DNA of 5,089 bases from Actinomycetota bacterium (GCA_013697265.1 JACCXE010000064.1:1-5089); one strand, 5' to 3'. Positions 1 through 5,005 are shown, counted from the first letter of the stretch. Made by a program: numbers and translations. Notes: generated by a model from the letters alone, not told the origin.

Positions 1-47
1 GCCAGATGCTCAGCCCCATCGACTACGAAACAACACACGCAGCATGA
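1..47 (+). CDS. IS3-type transposase, C-terminal fragment (rve family)
   Basis: Reading from base 3 gives QMLSPIDYETTHAA and a TGA stop at 45-47. IS3-family OrfB (DDE integrase core) proteins commonly end in a motif of the kind 'HSxLGxLSPxxYE' followed by a short basic or polar tail, and LSPIDYE matches this. All catalytic residues would be upstream of the window. Only 14 residues are visible, so the family call rests on this motif plus the IS-like terminus 43 bases downstream. Confidence 0.6.
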   Translation, partial: QMLSPIDYETTHAA

Positions 48-64
48 TCAACCCCACAACCAAC

Positions 65-90
65 CCGTCCGTCGAAACGGGGGAAGCTCA
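65..90. repeat. Putative right inverted repeat of the IS
   Basis: The stretch ending GGGGGAAGCTCA at 90 has the CA-3' terminus expected for IS3-type ends. The abrupt change to hydrolase coding sequence marks the same point. The purine run GGGGGAAG at 79-86 lies 7 bases before the GTG at 94, so the IS end may by chance supply a ribosome binding site for the truncated downstream gene. The partner repeat is not in the window. Confidence 0.45.
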
Positions 91-93
91 GAT

Positions 94-954
94 GTGTTCC
101 GCGACGTCAGCTGCAGTTCGGCAACGATCGACGACTTCACCAAACCGCAGAACGGGGCGCTGGGCCAGCCCAACAAACCGCAGTTCGACGCACTCGACAA
201 GGACGTGGATGTGATCACGGTCGGCATCGCAGGCAATGACATCGGCTACACCGGCCTCGCGCTCGACTGCGTGCGCACGACGCCGACAGCCGACCTCGGG
301 GGTGAGCCCGACTGCACGCCCCAGAACTTCGACCGCGGCGTCGACAAGGTGTCGCGCAAGATCCAAGCGACCGCCCCCGAGCTCGCCGCGGCGATCCAGC
401 GCATGCACCAGCTCTCGCAGAACGCCGCGGTGTTCATCGTGAGCTATCCCGACGCGCTACCCGACGACGCCAAAGCATGTTGGCCCTACTTGCCGATCCG
501 TCAGTCCGACATGCCGTACCTCGTTGCCAAGTTCAAAGAGATGAACGCGATGTTGAAAACAACGGCTGAGCGCAACGACGCGACCTACATCGACATCTAC
601 GCAGGCAGCATCGGCCACGACGCATGCAAACCGCCAGCGCTCGCCTGGGTCAACGGCGTGGTGCTTGCGCCGCCGAGCTACCCGGCGCACCCGAACGACT
701 TGAGCTATCTCAACTCGGCGCCCGTTGTCGCGCAGCAAATCAACGTGACACTGGCGTCGCGATCCAAAGCTGCGGCCGCACCCGCTACCACTACTACTAC
801 CTCGCCGACGACCACAACGTCACCGTCACGGCCGCCACCAGTCGTGCGCGGCAAAGTGCTTCCGAGGACCGGTGGCAGCGCCAGCGTCGCGCTTGCCGTC
901 ACGCTCGGTGCGACACTGCTGATCGCCCTGCGTCGCCGCATCCGCTCGGCATAG
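94..954 (+). CDS. SGNH/GDSL esterase, 5'-truncated, LPXTG-anchored
   Basis: This is the C-terminal body of a secreted SGNH hydrolase (esterase/lipase, SEST-like). Residues 2-10 (FRDVSCSSA) match the block after the first strand, where relatives have a DVSCSGAT-like sequence. GIAGND (44-49) is the block III GxND oxyanion-hole motif. His199 in PAHPN is the likely catalytic His, and CKPPALAWVNG (178-188) is typical of the family. A Thr/Pro/Ser linker (about 227-248) leads to LPRTG (256-260), a hydrophobic segment (about 262-279) and a basic tail RRRIRSA, which together form a sortase cell-wall sorting signal. The signal peptide and the GDS nucleophile block are absent. The frame stays open to base 1, but residues upstream of 94 are IS-derived. 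GTG at 94 has GGGGGAAG 7 bases upstream, so a product may still be made, but it would be unexported and inactive. Best read as a gene broken by the IS. Confidence 0.8.
   Translation: MFRDVSCSSATIDDFTKPQNGALGQPNKPQFDALDKDVDVITVGIAGNDIGYTGLALDCVRTTPTADLGGEPDCTPQNFDRGVDKVSRKIQATAPELAAAIQRMHQLSQNAAVFIVSYPDALPDDAKACWPYLPIRQSDMPYLVAKFKEMNAMLKTTAERNDATYIDIYAGSIGHDACKPPALAWVNGVVLAPPSYPAHPNDLSYLNSAPVVAQQINVTLASRSKAAAAPATTTTTSPTTTTSPSRPPPVVRGKVLPRTGGSASVALAVTLGATLLIALRRRIRSA
784..834 (+). repeat. Thr-rich low-complexity linker
   Basis: Repeated ACC/ACT/ACG codons encode an ATTTTTSPTTTTSPS-like linker between the esterase domain and the LPRTG signal. Such Thr/Ser/Pro linkers span the cell wall in sortase-anchored proteins. 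The repeated triplets could change length by slippage. Confidence 0.6.
859..954 (+). other. LPXTG cell-wall sorting signal
   Basis: LPRTG at 859-873 is followed by an Ala/Val/Leu-rich membrane segment and a short Arg-rich C-terminus just before the stop codon. This is the three-part signal cut by class A or housekeeping-type sortases between Thr and Gly. The sortase itself is not in the window. Confidence 0.8.
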
Positions 955-985
955 AAGCGGTCAAGTTCAAGCGCTGACGCGCCGT

Positions 986-991
986 TACCAT
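986..991 (+). promoter_or_regulatory. Possible -10 box for a leaderless operon start
   Basis: TACCAT fits the actinobacterial TANNNT -10 pattern and ends 7 bases before the ATG at 999, the spacing that puts transcription start at the A of ATG. No Shine-Dalgarno sequence is visible upstream of 999, which fits a leaderless mRNA. No convincing -35 box is seen. The motif is short and could be chance. Confidence 0.3.
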
Positions 992-998
992 GGCCTAA

Positions 999-1361
999 AT
1001 GGCCGGGGACGAAAGCTTTGCGGTTTCGCTCGAGCTACTTCGCCGCGGCCACGACATCCACGCGATGGTCAAGGCCATGGCGGATCGCCTTGAACGGGCG
1101 CTGCCGGATCAGGTCAATTTCACCGCGAGTCGTCTGCGCCGACGAACGGCACTCGAGATTCAACTCGTCCCCGAACAGTTTCGAATCGAGGTTCTAGGAC
1201 AACGAGCCGGTGCCCAGATCGATCACATCGTGCGCGGCATCTGCGTACGTTCCGAGGACGTCGATATCGACACGTGGCTCGAAAGACTCGGGACGAGTCT
1301 GGAACGCGAGGCGGCAAAAAGCACCACGATCCGACTAGCACTCGACGAAGCACTCTCGTGA
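999..1361 (+). CDS. Conserved-looking hypothetical protein, first gene of a YbjQ operon
   Basis: A 120-aa protein, soluble by inspection, with no signal peptide or membrane segment. It starts with a likely helix (residues 5-36, RRGHDIHAMVKAMADRLERAL). A central strand-rich part follows (about 49-83, TALEIQLVPEQFRIEVLG), then VRGICVRSEDVDIDTWLERLGTSL (about 78-101), and it ends in a helix rich in charged and small residues. The pattern 'VRGI-x-acidic-x-DxWLExL' looks like a conserved actinobacterial small-protein family, but I cannot name it. Its stop codon overlaps the GTG start of the next gene, so the two are probably translationally coupled. ATG at 999 is chosen because the ATG at 990 runs straight into a stop. 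Function unknown; the context ties it to the two YbjQ-like proteins downstream. Confidence 0.75.
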   Translation: MAGDESFAVSLELLRRGHDIHAMVKAMADRLERALPDQVNFTASRLRRRTALEIQLVPEQFRIEVLGQRAGAQIDHIVRGICVRSEDVDIDTWLERLGTSLEREAAKSTTIRLALDEALS

Positions 1362-2131
1362 GCCGTCCGACGATCCGCGGGAACCTCGCGGTGCAAGATG
1401 CCGGTTTTCTTCCGGCCGGAATCGTCGTGGGCGCGGCCACCTACCAAATTCTTCGCCCGTCCGGATGCCAACTCGGGTGGGGTGCAACTAAGTCCTCGAA
1501 GCTCTTGGAGTACAGGACGTACGGCCAAGGCGTAACCGCAGCCTGGAACGATTCCATCACGGCGCTCGAGACGGAGGCACGAGATAGACACGCCCACGGC
1601 GTCGCGGGCGTCACAGCAGCCGAAGAGTGGCTGACGACGTCGGCGTCCACCTTTCAAGTTCGGCTCATCGGCAACTCGCTCGCGGTCGCCGGAGTGAGAC
1701 CCCTTAAGCGTCCGTTCCTGTCCACTCTTTCCATGGAGCAGACGCTCAAGCTTCTTCTTCGTGGCTGGGTGCCGTCAGGGATCGGCGTCGGAGTTGCAGC
1801 CGCTCATGTTCATGGATTTGCGGCCTCGGGCTTTTGGCAGGGCAACGCAACAACGAACGCCGAGATGCCAATGCCGACCGAAGGGATGCAGTACGTGCGA
1901 CGGCACATCGAGACGCGACTTCGTCGTTCACCGACCCTCCGGCATGCCGAGGGCGTTATTGCGGCCGCCACGCACCTGAGTTACGAGAGCGAAGCGTGCG
2001 CTCTGGGAGGCACAGGCATGCGCCTTATTGGTCAGATGACCGGAACGGGCGTTGTGCGATTCGGAGCGCCGTCAGTGCCAATTGACGTCGCGGTGACATT
2101 GGCGAAGGGCGATGATGACCCGGGTGAGTGA
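1358..2131 (+). CDS. Divergent tandem YbjQ/DUF74-like protein
   Basis: A 257-aa protein read from GTG at 1358, which overlaps the previous stop as GTGA. An in-frame ATG at 1274 would extend it by 28 mostly polar residues inside the upstream gene, so the coupled GTG is preferred. Two similar halves are visible. The first has GFLPAGIVVGAATYQI (16-31), a helix with ITALETEARDRHAHGVAGVT (67-86) and FQVRLIGNSLAVAG (99-112). The second has WVPSGIGVGVAAAHV (137-151), HAEGVIAAATHLS (196-208) and MRLIGQMTGTGV (221-232). This order (a 'pGxVvG' strand, a long helix ending in a Gly-rich 'GVxGV' turn, then a strand ending in a 'GTaV'-like motif) parallels the clearer YbjQ modules of the next gene. YbjQ-family proteins (PF01906) form oligomers and are labelled heavy-metal-binding, but no function is settled. 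This member is too divergent for certainty. Confidence 0.7.
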   Translation: MSRPTIRGNLAVQDAGFLPAGIVVGAATYQILRPSGCQLGWGATKSSKLLEYRTYGQGVTAAWNDSITALETEARDRHAHGVAGVTAAEEWLTTSASTFQVRLIGNSLAVAGVRPLKRPFLSTLSMEQTLKLLLRGWVPSGIGVGVAAAHVHGFAASGFWQGNATTNAEMPMPTEGMQYVRRHIETRLRRSPTLRHAEGVIAAATHLSYESEACALGGTGMRLIGQMTGTGVVRFGAPSVPIDVAVTLAKGDDDPGE

Positions 2132-2942
2132 CGAGTCCAAACCTGTAGCACTGCCCGCCGCCGCAATAGAACGCCTGCGCGAGCTAGAGGGCCGCGACGG
2201 GCGCGACGCGATGTTCACCAGCGACCTCAGCGTGAATGAGTTCCTTCTCATCGAGGACACCGACTTCGAGCCGCTCGGACTTGTCGTTGGCAGTTCGATC
2301 TATCACGTTGGCATTCAGATAGTCCGGTGGACTGCGAGCAAAGAACTCGACGTTCTGACGCGCGCGATGTACCACGCCCGCGAGCTCGCAATGGCGCGCA
2401 TGGAAGCCGAGGCCGAGGAGCTCGGCGCCGACGGCATCGTCGGCGTCCGCCTTGATATTCGCTTCTACGAGTGGGGTAAGAACCTGGCTGAATTCATGGC
2501 GATCGGCACTGCGGTCCGGCACCGCAAAGGCGGGTCCTGGAAAACGCCGGCCGGCAAGCCGTTCACTTCGGATCTCAGCGGCCAGGACTTTTGGACCCTG
2601 TTGCAGACCGGAAAGCGTCCTGTTGCTCTCGTCATGGGCAACTGCGTGTACCACGTGGCCCATCGTCGAATGCTTGCTGCTGCTCGTCAGATGTATCGCA
2701 ACGTGGAGCTACCGAACTTCACTCAGGCGCTGTACACCGCGCGCGAGCTTGCGATGGAGCGAATGCAATACGAAGCGCAACAGGTGAACGCGCGCGGTGT
2801 TGTTGGCGTTCAGATCATCGAGAAGAACCACATCTGGGGTCATCATGCGATCGAGTTCTTCGCGATAGGTACCGCGATCACGCCCTACCGCGAGGGCGGG
2901 TCCAGCCTTCGACCTCGACTGATGATGCAGCTCGACCGTTAG
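2112..2942 (+). CDS. Tandem YbjQ (DUF74) 'heavy-metal-binding' domain protein
   Basis: A 276-aa cytoplasmic protein made of two homologous modules, at about 35-136 and 151-257. Paired motifs are: FTSDLS (35-40 and 151-156); GLVVGSSIYHV (56-66) with ALVMGNCVYHV (172-182); a helix ARELAMARMEAEAEELGADG (89-108) with ARELAMERMQYEAQQVNARG (210-229), each followed by a V(V)GV turn; and EFMAIGTAV (127-135) with EFFAIGTAI (248-256). The helix, GVVGV turn and terminal 'E-x-x-AIGTAV' are hallmarks of the YbjQ/DUF74 family (PF01906), whose single-domain members are about 100 aa and oligomeric. Its start lies inside the end of the previous gene. ATG at 2112 and ATG at 2115 are both possible, and GAAGGG at 2104-2109 fits 2115 better (5-base spacing). 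Function unknown: metal binding is only the family label, though the conserved Tyr-His pair in both modules is notable. Confidence 0.85.
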   Translation: MMTRVSDESKPVALPAAAIERLRELEGRDGRDAMFTSDLSVNEFLLIEDTDFEPLGLVVGSSIYHVGIQIVRWTASKELDVLTRAMYHARELAMARMEAEAEELGADGIVGVRLDIRFYEWGKNLAEFMAIGTAVRHRKGGSWKTPAGKPFTSDLSGQDFWTLLQTGKRPVALVMGNCVYHVAHRRMLAAARQMYRNVELPNFTQALYTARELAMERMQYEAQQVNARGVVGVQIIEKNHIWGHHAIEFFAIGTAITPYREGGSSLRPRLMMQLDR

Positions 2943-2944
2943 CC

Positions 2945-3225
2945 CTACAGCACCTTGTGGCCGTACATCTCGCCGAGCGGGTCGGCGATGAGTTCCAGAC
3001 GCGCCCCGTCCGGATCCGGGAAGTAGATCGACGTACCGCTCTCCTCGTGGACGGGTACGCCTTCAGCCTCAAGCCGCGCTTTTGCCGCATGCCACTGATC
3101 GGCGTCGATCGAGAAGCGATGTGGTGCAGCCCACGCGCTGTCGACGGCAGGCGGTCGGCGGGATCCTTCAGATACGCCTCGCGAATGCGGTCACGCTCCG
3201 CTGCGACCTTGTCGAGATCAACCAT
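2945..3225 (-). pseudogene. VOC/glyoxalase-family protein, internally deleted and frameshifted
   Basis: From ATG at 3225-3223 the - strand reads MVDLDKVAAERDRIREAYLK and on to ARGLHHIA (residues 31-38), the start of a vicinal-oxygen-chelate module. That frame then turns into nonsense. From base 3115 another frame gives 56 good VOC residues, FSIDADQWHAAKARLEAEGV, then SIYFPDPDGARLELIADPLG (approximate segments) to GHKVL and a TAG at 2947-2945. FPDPDGARLELI is the classic C-terminal strand carrying the metal-ligand Glu. Adding one base near 3115 would join the parts into only 93 aa, whereas two-module relatives with this N-terminus are, from memory, well over 140 aa. So the middle is deleted as well as the frame shifted, with the scar at an LHHIA sequence. 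It converges on the YbjQ operon with a 2-base gap. Original substrate unknown. Confidence 0.75.
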
Positions 3226-3246
3226 TCGCCCACCGTATGCGCCAAC

Positions 3247-4053
3247 ATGGCGCCGATGCCCGACACCTTCCGCTACTCCGTCAACGCGTTCAACACCGCG
3301 ACCGAGTCGGCCAACAAGATCCACGACGACGACGTTGCCAAGAACCTCGGATTTCGAGGCGGCCTCGTGCCCGGCGTCGATGTCTACGCGTATCTGTGTC
3401 ATGTGCCGGCCCAAGAATGGGGACGGGATTGGCTCGAGCGGGGCACGATCACCGCGACGTTCGCATCGCCGGTCTACGACGGCGACACCGTCGACGTCGA
3501 AGGCGTCGTCGCCGCCGCGAATGTAATCGAGATGACGCTGACCGACCCCAAGGGCGGGTTCTGCGCGTCAGGCGCCGCGACCTTGGTCGAGAACGGCCCC
3601 GCGGAACCGCCCCGCTTCGAAGACTGGCCCGACTTCCCCGCCGACGGCAACCGGGAGCAGGCGTCTCCCGAAGCTCTGACCTCTCTCCCGATGGGATGTC
3701 TCGACGTTGGCTTTCACGCCGACAAGGCCCACGCCTACCTCGACGACATTCGCGAGCAGGCCGACGTTTTCCGCCAAGACGGTCTCGCCCACCCGGGCTG
3801 GCTGCTCCGCTATTGCAACTTCGTGCTCACGTCGAACTTCGTGCTCGGCCCGTGGATCCACGTTCAGTCGACCACGCAGTTCTTCAGCGCGGTGGAAGAC
3901 GGCGAGCGGGTGCAGACGCGCGCCAAGGTGTCGGAGGTGACCGAAACCAAGGGCCACAAGTTCGTCGACCTCGACATCTTGCAACTCGCCAACGGCGAAC
4001 GGCCCGTTGCGCGGGTGGCGCATCGGGCGATCTACCAACCCCGCGGTACCTAG
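3247..4053 (+). CDS. MaoC-like double-hotdog protein (acyl dehydratase-like)
   Basis: A 268-aa protein from ATG at 3247; ATG at 3256 would give 265 aa. An upstream in-frame ATG at 3082 is rejected because it adds a low-quality, arginine-rich stretch antisense to the VOC gene. Two hotdog halves are apparent. The N-terminal half (about 10-115) has NKIHDDDVAKNLGFRGGLVP (23-42), matching the hydratase-2/MaoC site 'N-P-x-H...A...G...v.pG'. It continues with ITATFASPVYDGDTVDVEG (68-86), the usual strand pair 'F..Pv..GD.v...g'. The C-terminal half (about 180-262) has GPWIHVQS and AVEDGERVQTRAKVSEV, a second, degenerate hotdog. The family hydrates 2-enoyl-CoA to 3-hydroxyacyl-CoA. Here His26 is kept, but the site where GDxNPxH has Asp reads ESANKIH, so the activity is uncertain. 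It is divergent from the VOC remnant with a 21-base gap, too short for two separate promoters. Confidence 0.75.
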   Translation: MAPMPDTFRYSVNAFNTATESANKIHDDDVAKNLGFRGGLVPGVDVYAYLCHVPAQEWGRDWLERGTITATFASPVYDGDTVDVEGVVAAANVIEMTLTDPKGGFCASGAATLVENGPAEPPRFEDWPDFPADGNREQASPEALTSLPMGCLDVGFHADKAHAYLDDIREQADVFRQDGLAHPGWLLRYCNFVLTSNFVLGPWIHVQSTTQFFSAVEDGERVQTRAKVSEVTETKGHKFVDLDILQLANGERPVARVAHRAIYQPRGT

Positions 4054-4172
4054 CCCGAGCGGCGTTTCTTGCCCCTGCGCGCGCGCACGTAGAGATACAG
4101 CGCCGCCACGCCGAGGATCACCACAACGGCAACGCCGCGGGCAAAACCGCTTTGTTGCGCAGCAATCGCCAT
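4050..4172 (-). CDS. Small single-pass membrane protein (40 aa)
   Basis: The - strand reads MAIAAQQSGFARGVAVVVIL (residues 1-20), then GVAALYLYV and a strongly basic tail RARRGKKRRSG, stopping at TAG 4052-4050. This is a short polar N-terminus, one hydrophobic segment of about 16-19 residues (13-29) and a positive C-terminus, so an N-out/C-in orientation is expected from the positive-inside rule. The stop codon overlaps the TAG of the convergent hotdog gene by two bases, as is often seen for real neighbouring genes. An in-frame TTG at 4178 with GGGAG about 9 bases upstream may be the true start, adding two residues. I do not recognise a family, and homologues are needed to prove it is translated. 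Confidence 0.5.
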   Translation of the reverse strand: MAIAAQQSGFARGVAVVVILGVAALYLYVRARRGKKRRSG

Positions 4173-4194
4173 ATGCAAGACTGCTCGCTCCCGT

Positions 4195-4269
4195 GGTGGT
4201 TGTAGCTCAGTTGGTTAGAGCACCAGGTTGTGATCCTGGGGGTCGGGGGTTCGAGTCCCCTCAGCCACC
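4195..4269 (+). tRNA. tRNA-His (GUG anticodon)
   Basis: Cloverleaf: acceptor GTGGTTG (4196-4202) pairs with CAGCCAC (4262-4268) with one G-U pair. T8 and A9 are followed by the D arm GCTC...GAGC, the anticodon stem CCAGG/CCTGG around the loop TTGTGAT (anticodon GTG, His), and the T arm GGGGG/CCCCT around TTCGAGT. The extra G-1 (4195), required by histidyl-tRNA synthetase, is encoded and faces C73 (4269). CCA is not encoded. A T-run (4273-4277) follows the 3' end. Confidence 0.95.
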
Positions 4270-4280
4270 CTCTTTTTCCC

Positions 4281-4305
4281 GGGCGGGCACCCCGCAGGCC
4301 CGCCC
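4281..4305. terminator. GC-rich hairpin, possible terminator downstream of tRNA-His
   Basis: GGGCGGGC (4281-4288) pairs perfectly with GCCCGCCC (4298-4305) across a 9-base loop. It sits between tRNA-His and the end of convergent clpP, where a terminator for both would be expected. The T-run lies before the stem (4273-4277) on the + strand, and no T tail follows on either strand. It is therefore not a standard intrinsic terminator. Confidence 0.4.
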
Positions 4306-4315
4306 TCCTCCGAAT

Positions 4316-4345
4316 CGTGGGGCCCCTCGCTTCGGTCGCCCCACG
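4316..4345. terminator. Second hairpin between tRNA-His and clpP
   Basis: CGTGGGGC (4316-4323) pairs with GCCCCACG (4338-4345) around a 14-base loop containing CTTCGG. It comes 10 bases after the first hairpin. A third small one, CCGAA/TTCGG (4367-4379), ends 2 bases before the clpP stop codon. Tandem stems without T tails could be a bidirectional terminator region for the convergent transcripts. Confidence 0.4.
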
Positions 4346-4381
4346 CCGGCCGTATCGCGGTATGTGCCGAATCCTTCGGGT

Positions 4382-4966
4382 TTAGTTGTCGGCGCCGGGG
4401 GCTACGACGAGCGTGGCTCGATCGATGACCTTGTCGACAAAGCCGTATTCGAGGGCTTCGTCGGCGGTGAACCAGCGGTCACGGTCTGAGTCGGCCTCGA
4501 TGCGCTCGACGGGCTGGCCCGTGTGGAACGCGGTGCGCTCGGCGAGCTTGCGCTTCATGTAAATGATCTGCTCGGCCTGAATGGCGATGTCCGTGGCCTG
4601 ACCCTGCATCTGGCCCGATGGCTGATGCATCAGGATGCGCGAGTGCGGCAGCGCGTAACGCTTGCCAGGAGCGCCCGCCGAAAGCAAAAACTGGCCCATC
4701 GAGGCGGCGAGGCCCAGGCAGATGGTCGACACGTCGCAGCTGACGTACTGCATGGTGTCGTAGATGCCCATGCCGGCCGTGACCGACCCTCCGGGCGAGT
4801 TGATGTAGAGCGCGATGTCAGTCTCGGGCTCTTCGGCCGCGAGAAGGATGAGCTGGGCGCAGATGAGGTTGGCGGACGAGTCGTCGACCTGTGTGCCAAG
4901 AAAAACGATGCGCTCCTTGAGGAGGCGCTGGTAGATGTCACCGACCGGGTTCAGATCAATTGCCAT
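4382..4966 (-). CDS. clpP: ATP-dependent Clp protease proteolytic subunit (ClpP1-like)
   Basis: A 194-aa serine peptidase (S14) that forms the ClpP barrel and degrades unfolded proteins delivered by ClpX or ClpC. All key elements are present: YINSPGGSVTAGMGIYDTMQ (54-73), nucleophile Ser89 in GLAASMGQ, His114 in RILMHQPSG, and Asp163 in DSDRDRWFTADEALEYGFVD (159-178). The spacing Ser-25-His-49-Asp equals that of E. coli ClpP. IEADSDRDRWFTA and EALEYGFVD match the actinobacterial ClpP1 type rather than ClpP2, so a partner clpP2 would be expected; it is not in this window (commonly it lies just beside clpP1). Full length, with no long propeptide. AGGAGAAGGG lies 14 bases before the ATG, rather far for a ribosome site, while TAGATT (4978-4973) lies 6 bases upstream and would suit a leaderless start. 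Confidence 0.96.
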   Translation of the reverse strand: MAIDLNPVGDIYQRLLKERIVFLGTQVDDSSANLICAQLILLAAEEPETDIALYINSPGGSVTAGMGIYDTMQYVSCDVSTICLGLAASMGQFLLSAGAPGKRYALPHSRILMHQPSGQMQGQATDIAIQAEQIIYMKRKLAERTAFHTGQPVERIEADSDRDRWFTADEALEYGFVDKVIDRATLVVAPGADN

Positions 4967-4972
4967 GCGTTA

Positions 4973-4978
4973 AATCTA
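4973..4978 (-). promoter_or_regulatory. Possible clpP -10 box (TAGATT)
   Basis: TAGATT on the - strand fits TANNNT and ends 6 bases before the clpP ATG. A weak -35-like TCGGAC (5001-4996) is 17 bases further upstream. If used, it would give a near-leaderless clpP mRNA; if not, the distant AGGAGAAGGG (4990-4981) is the ribosome site. Confidence 0.3.
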
Positions 4979-5005
4979 CGCCCTTCTCCTAACCTGTCCG
5001 ATCAC

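Larger units (their letters stand above)
1..90 (+). mobile_element. Right end of an IS3-family-like insertion sequence
   Basis: Bases 1-90 hold a transposase C-terminus (stop at 45-47), a 43-base non-coding tail, and a boundary at 90. The tail ends in CA. Read inward on the - strand it begins TGAGCTTCCCCCGTTTCGAC, which fits the TG...CA ends and GC-rich inverted repeats of IS3-type elements. Immediately after base 90 the reading frame becomes good SGNH hydrolase sequence, while the same frame before it does not resemble a hydrolase. The left end lies outside the window, so neither the matching inverted repeat nor a target-site duplication can be confirmed. GAT at 91-93 could be the duplicated target. 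The contig or window starting inside a repeat is also typical of an assembly break. Confidence 0.6.

Noticed and set aside
784..834. CRISPR or tandem repeat array
   Set aside because: The repetition is a Thr codon run in a protein linker; there are no spacers or palindromic repeats.
624..977. A 117-aa + strand frame inside the esterase gene
   Set aside because: A shifted-frame shadow of the esterase and its linker; no domain and no start signal.
1274..1357. Longer start for the middle YbjQ-like gene
   Set aside because: The extra 28 residues are polar and lie within the upstream gene; the GTGA overlap at 1358 is a typical coupled start.
3082..3246. N-terminal extension of the hotdog gene from the ATG at 3082
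   Set aside because: It overlaps the VOC remnant on the other strand and reads as low-quality residues. ATG at 3247 gives the normal start of the hotdog domain.
2878..3414. A 178-aa - strand open frame as an intact gene
   Set aside because: Only its middle (from Met at 3225 to LHHIA) resembles a protein family. The part before is antisense to the hotdog gene and the part after is out of frame, since the true VOC C-terminus lies in another frame.
3237..4205. A 322-aa + strand open frame parallel to the hotdog gene
   Set aside because: It is extremely Arg-rich and repetitive, as expected of a shifted frame in GC-rich coding DNA, with no recognisable domain.
4007..4489. A 160-aa + strand frame spanning the tRNA and clpP 3' end
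   Set aside because: It runs through tRNA-His and antisense to clpP, and no protein family is visible.
4630..4941. A 103-aa - strand frame within clpP
   Set aside because: A Ser/Arg-rich shifted frame wholly inside clpP, which is fully accounted for.
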